DNA from: Streptomyces vilmorinianum
GTDB lineage: Bacteria; Actinomycetota; Actinomycetes; Streptomycetales; Streptomycetaceae
Direction of reading: 5' to 3'
NCBI RefSeq assembly: GCF_005517195.1
Contig: NZ_CP040244.1
Coordinates: forward strand, 5,908,001-5,972,000
Length of the DNA stretch: 64,000 nt
Positions within the stretch are counted from its first letter, which is position 1, and every line of letters starts with the position of its first letter. This document shows, piece after piece, positions 44,481 to 53,810 of this stretch. Position numbers and translations under genes: made by a program. The notes under the pieces were generated by a model, which was given only the letters and a program-made list of their open reading frames with translations, did no database searches and had not been told where the DNA came from.

Positions 44481-45992
44481 TCAGCCCTCGGAGACGCCCA
44501 GGCGCTCCAGGATGAGCTCCTTCACGCGCGCCGCGTCCGCCTGGCCGCGGGTGGCCTTCATGACCGCGCCGACCAGGGCGCCGACCGCCGCGACCTTGCC
44601 GCCGCGGATCTTGTCGGCGATGCCCGCGTTGGACGCGATGGCCTCGTCGACGGCCGTGCCGAGCGCGCCCTCGTCGGAGACGACCTTCAGGCCGCGCTTC
44701 TCGACGACCTCGTCCGGGCCGCCCTCGCCGGCGAGCACGCCCTCGATGACCTGGCGGGCCAGCTTGTCGGTGAGTTCACCGGCGGCGACCAGCTCCGTCA
44801 CCCGGGCGACCTGCGCCGGGGTGATCGCCAGCTCGTCCAGGGCGACGCCCGACTCGTTGGCGGAGCGGGCCAGTTCGCCCATCCACCACTTGCGGGCCTG
44901 GTCCGCCGGAGCACCGGCGTCCGTGGTCGCGACGATCAGGTCGACGGCGCCCGCGTTGAGGATCGACTGCATGTCGTGCTCCGACACACCCCACTCCTCG
45001 CGGAGCCGGTTGCGGCGCACGCGCGGCAGCTCGGGCAGCGTGGCACGCAGCTCCTCGACCCACTCGCGGGACGGGGCGACGGGGACGAGGTCGGGCTCCG
45101 GGAAGTACCGGTAGTCCTCGGCGTTGTCCTTGATCCGGCCGGAGGTGGTGGTGCCGTCGTCCTCGTGGAAGTGACGGGTCTCCTGCACGATCGTGCCGCC
45201 GGCCGAGAGCACCGCCGCGTGGCGCTGGATCTCGAAGCGGCAGGCGCGCTCGACGCTGCGCAGCGAGTTGACGTTCTTCGTCTCGCTGCGCGTGCCGAAG
45301 GCCGGGGCGCCGTGCCTGCGCAGCGACAGGTTCACGTCGCAGCGCATCTGGCCCTTGTCCATCCGCGCCTCGGAGACGTCCAGCGCGCGGATCAGCTCGC
45401 GCAGCTCGGCGACGTACGCCTTGGCGACCTCGGGAGCCCGCTCGCCCGCGCCCTCGATCGGCTTGGTGACGATCTCGATGAGGGGGATGCCGGCCCGGTT
45501 GTAGTCGAGCAGCGAGTGCGAGGCGCCGTGGATACGGCCCGTGGCACCGCCGATGTGCGTCGACTTGCCGGTGTCCTCCTCCATGTGGGCGCGCTCGATC
45601 TCCACGCGGAAGATCTCGCCGTCCTCCAGCTGGACGTCCAGATAGCCGTTGAAGGCGATCGGCTCGTCGTACTGCGAGGTCTGGAAGTTCTTCGGCATGT
45701 CCGGATAGAAGTAGTTCTTCCGGGCGAAGCGGCACCACTCGGCGATCTCGCAGTTCAGCGCGAGACCGATCTTGATGGCGGACTCGACGCCGATCGCGTT
45801 GACGACGGGCAGCGAGCCGGGCAGACCGAGACAGGTGGGGCAGGTCTGCGAGTTGGCGTCGGCGCCCAGCTCGGTCGAGCAACCGCAGAACATCTTGGTC
45901 TTCGTACCGAGTTCGACATGGACCTCCAGGCCCATGACGGGGTCGTACTCGGCGAGCGCCGCGTCGTACGACAGCAGTTCAGTGACAGTCAC
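44481..45992 (-). CDS. gatB: Aspartyl/glutamyl-tRNA amidotransferase subunit B
   Basis: 503 residues, full length. GatB carries the kinase-type active site that activates misacylated Glu-tRNA(Gln)/Asp-tRNA(Asn) for amidation by GatA. Family marks are MGLEVHVELGTKTKMFCGCS, CPTCLGLPGSLPVVN, NYFYPDMPKNFQTSQYDEPI, DYNRAGIPLIEIVT and the C-terminal YqeY-like tail (VGALVGAVMKATRGQADA). It is last in gatC-gatA-(small gene)-gatB, the reverse of the window direction. Confidence 0.97.
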   Translation of the reverse strand: MTVTELLSYDAALAEYDPVMGLEVHVELGTKTKMFCGCSTELGADANSQTCPTCLGLPGSLPVVNAIGVESAIKIGLALNCEIAEWCRFARKNYFYPDMPKNFQTSQYDEPIAFNGYLDVQLEDGEIFRVEIERAHMEEDTGKSTHIGGATGRIHGASHSLLDYNRAGIPLIEIVTKPIEGAGERAPEVAKAYVAELRELIRALDVSEARMDKGQMRCDVNLSLRRHGAPAFGTRSETKNVNSLRSVERACRFEIQRHAAVLSAGGTIVQETRHFHEDDGTTTSGRIKDNAEDYRYFPEPDLVPVAPSREWVEELRATLPELPRVRRNRLREEWGVSEHDMQSILNAGAVDLIVATTDAGAPADQARKWWMGELARSANESGVALDELAITPAQVARVTELVAAGELTDKLARQVIEGVLAGEGGPDEVVEKRGLKVVSDEGALGTAVDEAIASNAGIADKIRGGKVAAVGALVGAVMKATRGQADAARVKELILERLGVSEG

Positions 45993-46007
45993 GGTGAGAC
46001 TTCCCTC

Positions 46008-46250
46008 TCAGCCCAGCAGGACGTCGTCGTCGCCCAGGCGCTTCAGCTCCCGGTAGAGGATCGCCAGGCCGGTAACGATGGCTGCGGCGGACACGGCGGA
46101 GTCGATCAGCCGCAGCATGTCGTGGTCGTTGCGGGCGAGCTTCGCCTGCTTCGCGACGCTGACCGCGCCGAACGCGGTGGTGGCCAGCGAGACGTAGATG
46201 CCCGTCTTGGACTTCTTGAAGTTCTTGGCCTTCTTTGCCATGGCACTCAC
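46008..46250 (-). CDS. Small membrane protein between gatA and gatB
   Basis: 80 residues: MSAMAKKAKNFKKSKTGIYV, then VSLATTAFGAVSVAKQAKLA and a second hydrophobic stretch SAVSAAAIVTGLAILYREL. A very basic N-terminus and two short hydrophobic helices suggest a small membrane protein. The GTG start overlaps the gatA stop (GTGA), and GGAGG lies about 10 bases upstream. An ATG three codons in is an alternative. It is inserted between amidotransferase genes and translationally coupled to gatA; its function is unknown. I recall a gene at the same place in other Streptomyces. Confidence 0.8.
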   Translation of the reverse strand: MSAMAKKAKNFKKSKTGIYVSLATTAFGAVSVAKQAKLARNDHDMLRLIDSAVSAAAIVTGLAILYRELKRLGDDDVLLG

Positions 46251-47752
46251 AGCGACGGAGCCTCCTCAAGCAGCGGGTGGCCCCACTTTTCCACGAAGGC
46301 GGCCTCGACGGCGGCGCCGACCTTGTACAGCCGGTCGTCCTTCATGGCGGGAGCGATGATCTGCAGGCCGACCGGCAGACCGTCCTCCGGCGCGAGGCCG
46401 CAGGGCAGCGACATGGCCGCGTTGCCGGCCAGGTTGGTCGGGATCGTGCACAGGTCCGCGAGGTACATCGCCATCGGGTCGTCGGCGCGCTCGCCGATCG
46501 GGAAGGCGGTGGTGGGGGTCGTCGGGGAGACGATCACGTCCACCTGCTCGAAGGCCTGCTCGAACTCGCGGGTGATGAGGGTACGGACCTTCTGGGCCGA
46601 GCCGTAGTACGCGTCGTAGTAGCCGGAGCTCAGCGCGTACGTACCGAGGATGATGCGGCGCTTGACCTCGTCGCCGAAGCCGGCCTCGCGGGTCATCGCG
46701 GTGACGTCCTCGGCGGACCGGGTGCCGTCGTCGCCGACGCGCAGGCCGTAGCGCATCGCGTCGAAGCGCGCGAGGTTGGAGGAGCACTCGGACGGCGCGA
46801 TCAGGTAGTACGCCGAAAGGGCGAGGTCGAAGGTCGGGCAGTCCAGCTCGACGATCTCGGCGCCGAGCGACTTCAGCAGCTCGACGGACTCGTCGAAGCG
46901 CTGGACGACACCGGCCTGGTAGCCCTCGCCGCGGAACTGCTTGACGACACCGACGCGCATGCCGGCGACGGAGCCGTTGCGGGCCGCCTCGACGACCGGC
47001 GGGACCGGGGCGTCGATGGAGGTCGAGTCGAGCGGGTCGTGCCCGGCGATGGCCTCGTGGAGCAGCGCCGCGTCCAGGACCGTACGGGCGCAGGGGCCGC
47101 CCTGGTCGAGGGAGGAGGAGAAGGCCACCATGCCGAAGCGGGAGACACCGCCGTAGGTCGGCTTGACGCCGACGGTGCCGGTGACGGCGGCGGGCTGGCG
47201 GATCGAGCCGCCGGTGTCCGTGCCGATGGCCAGCGGGGCCTCGTACGCGGCGAGGGCGGCGGAGGAGCCACCGCCGGAGCCGCCGGGGATCCGGGTGAGG
47301 TCCCAGGGGTTGCCGGTCGGGCCGTACGCGCTGTTCTCCGTCGACGACCCCATGGCGAACTCGTCCATGTTGGTCTTGCCGAGGATGACGACGTCGGCGG
47401 CCTTGAGGTTCTTCACCAGGGTCGCGTCGTACGGCGGGATCCAGCCTTCGAGGATCTTCGAACCGACGGTCGTCGGGACGCCGACGGTGGTGAAGATGTC
47501 CTTCAGCGCGAGGGGGACGCCGGCCAGCGGGCCGAGCTTCTCGCCCCTGGCGCGCTTCTCGTCCACGGCGCGGGCCTGCGCGAGGGCGCCCTCGCGGTCG
47601 ACGTGCAGGAAGGCGTGCACCTTCTCGTCGACGGCCTCGATCCGGGCGAGGTGGGCCTCGGTGACCTCGACGGCGGTGAGCTCGCCGGAGGCGATCCTGC
47701 CGGCGATCTCGGCGGCCGTGAGCTTGATGATGGTGACGTTGGTGTCCGTCAT
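46247..47752 (-). CDS. gatA: Glutamyl-tRNA(Gln) amidotransferase subunit A
   Basis: 501 residues. This amidase hydrolyses glutamine to supply ammonia through the GatCAB tunnel. The Ser-cisSer-Lys triad is seen as the Lys in GVPLALKDIFTT, the Ser-rich loop in GGSGGGSSAALAAYEAPLA and the nucleophile Ser in GTDTGGSIRQPA. The C-terminal LPCGLAPEDGLPVGLQIIAP is typical. It starts 5 bases after gatC ends and overlaps the small membrane gene by 4 bases. Confidence 0.97.
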   Translation of the reverse strand: MTDTNVTIIKLTAAEIAGRIASGELTAVEVTEAHLARIEAVDEKVHAFLHVDREGALAQARAVDEKRARGEKLGPLAGVPLALKDIFTTVGVPTTVGSKILEGWIPPYDATLVKNLKAADVVILGKTNMDEFAMGSSTENSAYGPTGNPWDLTRIPGGSGGGSSAALAAYEAPLAIGTDTGGSIRQPAAVTGTVGVKPTYGGVSRFGMVAFSSSLDQGGPCARTVLDAALLHEAIAGHDPLDSTSIDAPVPPVVEAARNGSVAGMRVGVVKQFRGEGYQAGVVQRFDESVELLKSLGAEIVELDCPTFDLALSAYYLIAPSECSSNLARFDAMRYGLRVGDDGTRSAEDVTAMTREAGFGDEVKRRIILGTYALSSGYYDAYYGSAQKVRTLITREFEQAFEQVDVIVSPTTPTTAFPIGERADDPMAMYLADLCTIPTNLAGNAAMSLPCGLAPEDGLPVGLQIIAPAMKDDRLYKVGAAVEAAFVEKWGHPLLEEAPSL

Positions 47753-47757
47753 GGTGA

Positions 47758-48054
47758 TTAGTCCTCCCCCAGGATCTGCGGCACCTTGAAACGCTGCTGC
47801 TCCTGGGCCGGGGCGCCGGAGAGCGCCTGCTCGGGGGTGAGCGACGGACGGACCTCGTCCGCGCGCATGACGTTCGTCAGCGGCAGCGGGTGGGAGGTCG
47901 GCGGTACGTCTTGGTCGGCGACCTCGGAGACGCGGGCGACCGCGCCGATGATGTCGTCGAGCTGACCGGCGAAGTGATCGAGCTCTTCGCCCTTCAGCTC
48001 CAGACGCGCCAGCCGTGCGAGGTGGGCGACCTCCTCGCGCGTGATGCCAGGCAT
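47758..48054 (-). CDS. gatC: Glutamyl-tRNA(Gln) amidotransferase subunit C
   Basis: 98 residues: MPGITREEVAHLARLARLEL, the helical start common to GatC, and later PLTNVMRADEVRPSLT and RFKVPQILGE, which wrap around GatA. It is the first gene of the amidotransferase operon. About 130 bases separate its start from the end of the rmdB-like gene upstream, enough for a promoter. Confidence 0.95.
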   Translation of the reverse strand: MPGITREEVAHLARLARLELKGEELDHFAGQLDDIIGAVARVSEVADQDVPPTSHPLPLTNVMRADEVRPSLTPEQALSGAPAQEQQRFKVPQILGED

Positions 48055-48184
48055 GCGATCCTCACGGGGTGAGTTTGATGGTGTTGGCCCAATCCTATGG
48101 GGCCCGCACCTCTACCCGTGAAACGGTTTGCCCCCCGCTGCCGCACCACCCGCCCCCGAGGGCTGCTGCCCGGCTACGGCACGG

Positions 48185-50332
48185 CTACTGCACGACGTGG
48201 CCGGAGGGCTGGTCGACGTCCACGATCGACGCCGCCCGCGCGGCCTCCGCGGCCTCCGCGGCCTCCTCCGAGGGGCGGCGCCAGCCGTGCTCGCCGCGGG
48301 CGCGGAGCCAGGCCGTGGTCTCGCCCGGCGGCATCGCCGCGGCGACCAGCCAGCCCTGGACCGCGTCGCAGCCCAGGTCGCGCAGGCGCTCCCAGGTCTC
48401 GTCGTCCTCGACGCCCTCGGCGACGACGAGCAGGCCGAGGGAGTGCGCGAGGTCGAGGGTGCAGCGGACGATCTCGGCGTCCTCCGCGTCGACGGCGAGC
48501 CGGGCCACGAAGGAGCGGTCGATCTTCAGCTCGCTCACCGGGAGGCGGCGCAGGTGGACCAGGGAGGAGTAGCCGGTCCCGAAGTCGTCCAGGGACATCT
48601 TCACGCCGTGGCCGGTCAGCCCGGCCATGGTGTCCGCGGCGCGCTGCGGGTCCTCCAGGAGCACGTGTTCCGTTATCTCCAGTTGCAGCGCTCCGGCCGG
48701 GACGCCGTGGCGGGCGAGGCGGGCGGCGACCGCGCCGGCGAAGCCGGGGGTGTGGACGTCGCGGGGCGAGACGTTGACGGCGACAGGAACGTTCAACCCC
48801 TGGGCGCGCCACCGGGCGACCTGCGCGAGCGCGGTCTCCAGGACGTACTCGGTGAGGTGGGGCATGAGGCCCGAGGACTCGGCGATCGCGATGAACTCGT
48901 CCGGAGGGACCCGGCCGCGCTCCGGGTGCACCCAGCGCACCAGGGCCTCCAGGCCGGCGACCTGCCCGTCGAAGCGGACCTTGGGCTGGTAGTGGAGCTC
49001 GACCTCGCCGGCGTCCAGGGCGCGGCGCAGGTCGCCGAGGAGTCCGAGCCGGTCGGGGGTGTTGGAGTCGCGCTTGGACTCGTACACCTCCACGCCCGTA
49101 CGGTCCCGCTTCGCCTGGTACATGGCGACGTCGGCCCGCCGCAGCAGCCCCTCCGCGTCGAGCGCGTGGTCGGGGAAGACGGCGACGCCGGCGCTCGCCT
49201 CCAGGACGAGCGTGAGCCCGTCGAGGTCGAGGGGCGAGGAGAGTTCGGCGACCAGGTGGCGGGCGACCCGCTGGGCGCTCGTCGTGGAGTCGGCAGTAGG
49301 GAGCAGCACGGCGAACTCGTCGCCGCCGAGCCGTGCGGCCTCCGCGCCGCGCGGCAGCGCGAGCTTGAGCCGCTCGGCTATCTGGAGCAGCAGCCGGTCT
49401 CCGGCGAGGTGCCCCAGGGTGTCGTTGACCGATCGGAAACGGTCGAGGTCGATCAGGACGAGGGCGGAACGGGCGCCCCCTCCCTCGGCCTCCTCCAGAG
49501 CCGTCCAGGCCCTCTCCAGGAGCCACTGCCGGTTCGGCAGGCCGGTCAGCGGGTCGCGCAGCTGCTCCTCGGCGCGGGCGCGGGCGATCCAGAGGGTGGA
49601 GTCGAGGGCGATGAGCGGGACGGCGAAGAGCGGCAGCAGCACCGGCTGGGAGACGGCGACGACGCAGATCAGCGGGGCGATGCCGAGGAGCGCGACGGCG
49701 ACGAGCCCCTGCCGGAGCAGGGCGGTGCGGGCGATGGTCGGCAGTCCGCCGCCCCGGGGGGAGAGGACGTACCACAGGAGCAGCCGGGTCACCACGAGAT
49801 AGGCGACCGCGGCGAGCGCGACCTCCGGTATGTCCGCGATCCCCCAGTCGGGGGGCTGCCAGGGCCTCTCGACGGTCGGTACGTCTCCGAACACGGCGAG
49901 GACCAGGGCGGCCGTGCCGATGCCGAGGACGTCCACGGCCCCGTGCAGCAGGCCCTGGCGCCAGCGGTGGCGGCGGGCCGCGCCGACCAGGACGACGACG
50001 GCCATCGAGACGAGCCCGGCGGGCACCCAGCCGTACAGGAGCAGGACGGCGAGGGTGAGGGCGGCGCCAGAGCCGGTGCCGCCCCACCAGCGGTCGCGGC
50101 CGAGCGCGACCAGGTGGCCGACGATGAGCCCGGTGAGGACGGCGAGGGACCAGCCCGCGGCGCCGCCGGGGAAGAGTCCGTGGCCGGTGCTCAGCGCCCG
50201 GAAGAACCCGGTGGCGAGCACGACGGCGGCGATGCCCACCACGGCTCCGGGCAGCCCGGAGCTGATGCCCACGCAGGCCGCGCGGCCACGCGGCCGTGAG
50301 ACCGGGGCGGCGGCACTCTCGGTCGGTTTCAT
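48185..50332 (-). CDS. rmdB: Membrane GGDEF-EAL c-di-GMP phosphodiesterase, RmdB-like
   Basis: 715 residues. About seven hydrophobic segments occupy residues 20-275. The GGDEF domain (DPLTGLPNRQWLLE, RLGGDEFAVLLP) lacks an RxxD inhibitory site (RGAE). The EAL domain is complete: GLEALVRW, NVSPRDV, LEITEHVLL, DDFGTGYSSL, ELKIDRSF, AEGVEDD and VQGWLVA supply all metal and catalytic residues. It should hydrolyse c-di-GMP. Layout and position beside gatCAB and ligA match RmdB of Streptomyces, from memory; RmdB affects development. About 240 bases upstream hold no recognisable gene. Confidence 0.87.
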   Translation of the reverse strand: MKPTESAAAPVSRPRGRAACVGISSGLPGAVVGIAAVVLATGFFRALSTGHGLFPGGAAGWSLAVLTGLIVGHLVALGRDRWWGGTGSGAALTLAVLLLYGWVPAGLVSMAVVVLVGAARRHRWRQGLLHGAVDVLGIGTAALVLAVFGDVPTVERPWQPPDWGIADIPEVALAAVAYLVVTRLLLWYVLSPRGGGLPTIARTALLRQGLVAVALLGIAPLICVVAVSQPVLLPLFAVPLIALDSTLWIARARAEEQLRDPLTGLPNRQWLLERAWTALEEAEGGGARSALVLIDLDRFRSVNDTLGHLAGDRLLLQIAERLKLALPRGAEAARLGGDEFAVLLPTADSTTSAQRVARHLVAELSSPLDLDGLTLVLEASAGVAVFPDHALDAEGLLRRADVAMYQAKRDRTGVEVYESKRDSNTPDRLGLLGDLRRALDAGEVELHYQPKVRFDGQVAGLEALVRWVHPERGRVPPDEFIAIAESSGLMPHLTEYVLETALAQVARWRAQGLNVPVAVNVSPRDVHTPGFAGAVAARLARHGVPAGALQLEITEHVLLEDPQRAADTMAGLTGHGVKMSLDDFGTGYSSLVHLRRLPVSELKIDRSFVARLAVDAEDAEIVRCTLDLAHSLGLLVVAEGVEDDETWERLRDLGCDAVQGWLVAAAMPPGETTAWLRARGEHGWRRPSEEAAEAAEAARAASIVDVDQPSGHVVQ

Positions 50333-50573
50333 TCCGTCCCTCTCACAGCCGGCGGTGCCGTTGCAACGCGATGGGCCGTTGTCATGCCGCCACGACCGGC
50401 AGAGTCCTCACACCGCCGTGCACGACAGACGCACGGTCTCAACACTAGGCGGCGGAGGGCTCCGACGGGCAGCGCTCTCCATCTCTTGCCCGAATGCGAC
50501 CCAGCCACCCCTAACGATCTGGTATGCGCCGAACGGGTGATGTTCGCGGGCCGCCGGGAGGCCTCGGAAAGCG

Positions 50574-52754
50574 CTATCCCTCGGCCGGAACCGCCGCCTC
50601 CCGAGCAGCTTCGGCACCCTGTTCGAGCAGCACCGCGAAGCCGTCCTCGTCGAGAACCGGAACCTTCAGCTGCATGGCCTTGTCGTACTTGGAGCCGGGG
50701 TTGTCGCCGACGACCACGAAGTCGGTCTTCTTCGAAACGGAACCGGTCACCTTCGCTCCGCGGCTCTGGAGCGACTCTTTTGCGCCATCCCTGGTGAAGT
50801 TCTGCAGGGTGCCGGTCACGACGACCGTGAGCCCCTCCAGCGGACGCGGGCCCTGGTCCTCCCCCGCGCCCTCGTCCTCGAGACGGACCCCGGCCTCGCG
50901 CCACTTGCGCACGATCTCGCGGTGCCAGTCCTCGGCGAACCAGTCCTTCACCGCGGCCGCGATGATCCCGCCGACCCCGTCGACGGCCGCCAGCTCCTCC
51001 TGCGTCGCCTGCTCGATCCGGTCCAGGGAGCGGAACTCGCGGGCCAGCGCCTGCGCGGCCACCGGTCCCACATGGCGGATCGAGAGACCGTTGATGAACC
51101 GGGCCAGCGGCCGCTCCTTGGCCGCCGCGATGTTCTCCAGCATCGCCAGCGCGTTCTTCTTCGGCTCGCCCTTCTGGTTGGCGAAGACCGTGACGACCTT
51201 CTCCTCGCCGGTCTTCGGGTCCCGCTTGGGCAGCCCGCTGTCCTGGTCGAGGACGTACGCCTTGATGGGCAGCAGCTGCTCGATGGTCAGGTCGAAGAGA
51301 TCGCCCTCGTCGGCCAGCGGCGGCTCGGCCGGCTCCAGCGGGCGGGTCAGCGCCGCCGCGGCCACCGCGCCGAAGTTCTCGATGTCGAGGCACTCACGGC
51401 CGGCCAGATAGAAGAGACGTTCACGCAACTGGGCGGGGCACGTCCGCGCGTTGGGGCAGCGCAGATCGATGTCGCCCTCCTTCATGGCCCGCAGCGGCGT
51501 CCCGCACTCGGGGCACTCGGCCGGCATCACGAACTCCCGCTCGGTGCCGTCCCGCAGGTCGGCGACCGGGCCGAGGATCTCCGGGATGACATCGCCGGCC
51601 TTGCGCAGCACGACCGTGTCCCCGATCAGGACACCCTTGGTCTTCACCACCTCCTGGTTGTGGAGGGTGGCGAACTCGACCTCGGAGCCCGCGACCGTGA
51701 CCGGCTCCACCTGCGCGTACGGAGTCACGCGGCCCGTGCGGCCGACACCGACCTTGATGTCGACGAGCTTGGTGTTGACCTCCTCGGGCGCGTACTTCCA
51801 GGCGATCGCCCAGCGCGGGGCGCGCGCGGTGGAGCCCAGCCGCCCCTGGAGCGGGATCTCGTCGAGCTTGACGACGACCCCGTCGATCTCGTGCTCCACG
51901 GAGTGCCGGTGCTCGCCGAAGTACGCGATGAACTCCCGTACGCCCTCCAGCGAGTCGACCACCTTGTTGTGCCGGGCGGTCGGCAGGCCCCACTCGCGCA
52001 GCAGCTCGTAGGCCTCCGAGAGCCGGGAGATGTCGAGGCCGTCGCGGGCGCCGATGCCGTGGACGATCATGTGCAGCGGGCGGGTCGCGGTGACCTTGGG
52101 GTCCTTCTGGCGCAGCGAACCGGCCGCCGCGTTACGGGGGTTGGCGAAGGGCTTGTCACCGGCCTCCACCAGACGGGCGTTGAGCCCCTCGAAGGCCTCC
52201 ATCGGGAAGTAGACCTCGCCGCGGATCTCGACCAGGTCCGGGATCCGCTCGCCCCGGAGCCGCTCCGGGATGTCCGCGATCGTACGGACGTTGGGCGTGA
52301 TGTCCTCGCCCGTGCGCCCGTCGCCACGGGTCGCCGCCCGGGTCAGCCTGCCGTGCTCGTACGTGAGGTTGACCGCGAGGCCGTCGACCTTGAGCTCGCA
52401 GAGGAAGTGGTGGTCGGACGTGCCCACGTCACGGGCGACCCGCTCGGCCCAGGCGGCCAGTTCCAGGTCGTCGAAGGCGTTGTCGAGGGAGAGCATCCGC
52501 TCGCGGTGCTCGACGGAGGTGAACTCCGTCTCGTACTGGCCCGCGACCTTCTGGGTCGGCGAGTCGGGCGTCCGCAGCTCGGGGAACTGCTCCTCCAGCT
52601 CCTCCAGGGCACGCAGCAGCCGGTCGAACTCGGCGTCGCTGACGACCGGCTGGTCCTTCACGTAGTACCGGAAGCGGTGCTCCTCGACCTGCTCGGCCAG
52701 CTCCGCGTGCTGCTCCCGTGCCCCGGCGGGCAGGGCCCCCTGTTCGACTGCCAC
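50574..52754 (-). CDS. ligA: NAD+-dependent DNA ligase
   Basis: 726 residues from the GTG at 52754, with GGAGG about 10 bases upstream. It seals nicks in replication and repair. Domains in order are: Ia (RYYVKDQPVVSDAEFDRLLR); adenylation domain with the nucleophile Lys in CELKVDGLAVNL; OB fold (VVLRKAGDVIPEILGPV); a Cys4 zinc finger (PECGTPL and CPNARTCPAQL); helix-hairpin-helix repeats (ISIRHVGPVAAQALAREF-like, seen as LSIRHVGPVAAQALAREF); and a C-terminal BRCT domain (LEGLTVVVTGTLQNFTRDGA). It is complete and follows the MetE-like gene on the same strand after 33 bases. Confidence 0.97.
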   Translation of the reverse strand: MAVEQGALPAGAREQHAELAEQVEEHRFRYYVKDQPVVSDAEFDRLLRALEELEEQFPELRTPDSPTQKVAGQYETEFTSVEHRERMLSLDNAFDDLELAAWAERVARDVGTSDHHFLCELKVDGLAVNLTYEHGRLTRAATRGDGRTGEDITPNVRTIADIPERLRGERIPDLVEIRGEVYFPMEAFEGLNARLVEAGDKPFANPRNAAAGSLRQKDPKVTATRPLHMIVHGIGARDGLDISRLSEAYELLREWGLPTARHNKVVDSLEGVREFIAYFGEHRHSVEHEIDGVVVKLDEIPLQGRLGSTARAPRWAIAWKYAPEEVNTKLVDIKVGVGRTGRVTPYAQVEPVTVAGSEVEFATLHNQEVVKTKGVLIGDTVVLRKAGDVIPEILGPVADLRDGTEREFVMPAECPECGTPLRAMKEGDIDLRCPNARTCPAQLRERLFYLAGRECLDIENFGAVAAAALTRPLEPAEPPLADEGDLFDLTIEQLLPIKAYVLDQDSGLPKRDPKTGEEKVVTVFANQKGEPKKNALAMLENIAAAKERPLARFINGLSIRHVGPVAAQALAREFRSLDRIEQATQEELAAVDGVGGIIAAAVKDWFAEDWHREIVRKWREAGVRLEDEGAGEDQGPRPLEGLTVVVTGTLQNFTRDGAKESLQSRGAKVTGSVSKKTDFVVVGDNPGSKYDKAMQLKVPVLDEDGFAVLLEQGAEAAREAAVPAEG

Positions 52755-52787
52755 CGTTACTCGTCCTCCCGTTGCCTCTGACCGAAG

Positions 52788-53810
52788 TCACTCAGGGTTG
52801 TCCGCGAGCGATCTCGCCGCCCGGGCGCAGTGGGCGAGCGCCGTGCGGGCGTAGGCGGGCGACGCGCCCGCGAGCCCGCACGTCGGGGTGACCACGACGG
52901 ACTCGGCGAGAGTCCCCGGATTCAGCCCCAGCCTGCGCCACAGCGTCCTGACACCCATGACGCTACCGCCCGGGTCCGACAATGCCGCGTCGGTGGAGGG
53001 CACCACGCCCACGAAGAGCTTGGTGCCCGCCTCCACGGCCTCGCCGATCGGCTCCTCGTCACGTTCGGTGAGCAGTCCGAAGTCGAACGAGACGCCGGCG
53101 ACGCCGGCCCGCCGCAGGAGCGCGAACGGTACGTCGGGGGCGCAGGAGTGGACGACGACCGGGCCGTCGTGGACCGCGATCACCTCGCGCAGGGCGCTCT
53201 CGACGACCTGCCGGTCGACGGCCCGGTGGGTGCGGTATCCGCTGGCGGTACGGACGTGGCCGCGCAGGACGGCCGTCAGGGAGGGCTCGTCGAGCTGGAG
53301 GACGAGCCGGGCGCCGGGGACCCTCCTGCGGAGCCCGGCGAGGTGGTCGCGGAGCCCCTCGGCGAGGGAGCCCACCAGGTCCCGGCAGGCGCCGGGGTCG
53401 CCGAGGGCGGCCTCGCCACCGCGCAGCTCCAGGGCCGCGGCGAGCGTCCACGGCCCCACGGCCTGGACCTTGAGCGGCCCCTCGTAGCCCTGGGTGAACT
53501 CCTCCAGGGCGTCGAGGTCCTCGCGGAGCCAGGAGCGGGCGCGCCGGGTGTCACGGCCGGGCCGGTCGCTGACCCGCCAGCCGCTCGGCTCCACGTGCGC
53601 GTACATCTCGACGAGCAGCCCGATGGTCCGCCCGATCATGTCGGCGCCGGGCCCGCGCGCGGGCAGCTCCGCCAGGAAGGGGAAGTCCTCGAAGGAACCG
53701 GCGACGGTCTTCGCGGCCTCCCGGGCGTCTCCGCCGGGCATGGACCCGACACCGGTGGCGGGGCCCCAGGGGAAGTCGTTCATCTCGCTCTTGTCGCTCT
53801 TGTCGCTCAC
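52788..53810 (-). CDS. Cobalamin-independent methionine synthase-like protein (MetE core domain only)
   Basis: 340 residues, less than half of full MetE, corresponding to its C-terminal catalytic barrel. The start MNDFPWGPATGVGSMPGGDA resembles the phosphate-binding loop of this family. VVVHSCAPDVPFA (His-x-Cys) and VVTPTCGLAGAS (Cys) are the expected zinc ligands. Stand-alone core-MetE proteins transfer methyl groups from corrinoid or other donors rather than from methyl-tetrahydrofolate. The GTG at 53810 overlaps the stop of the STAND remnant (GTGA), which fixes the start; an ATG at 53783 is the alternative. Confidence 0.82.
   Translation of the reverse strand: MSDKSDKSEMNDFPWGPATGVGSMPGGDAREAAKTVAGSFEDFPFLAELPARGPGADMIGRTIGLLVEMYAHVEPSGWRVSDRPGRDTRRARSWLREDLDALEEFTQGYEGPLKVQAVGPWTLAAALELRGGEAALGDPGACRDLVGSLAEGLRDHLAGLRRRVPGARLVLQLDEPSLTAVLRGHVRTASGYRTHRAVDRQVVESALREVIAVHDGPVVVHSCAPDVPFALLRRAGVAGVSFDFGLLTERDEEPIGEAVEAGTKLFVGVVPSTDAALSDPGGSVMGVRTLWRRLGLNPGTLAESVVVTPTCGLAGASPAYARTALAHCARAARSLADNPE

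Noticed and set aside
43497..46607. Open frame of about 1036 codons spanning the STAND 3' end and gatB
   Set aside because: It runs out of frame through the STAND gene and antisense through gatB. No domain is recognisable.
50333..50573. Gap between the RmdB-like gene and ligA searched for a riboswitch, tRNA or small gene
   Set aside because: Nothing with a convincing fold, ribosome site or coding pattern was seen; it probably only holds the rmdB promoter.
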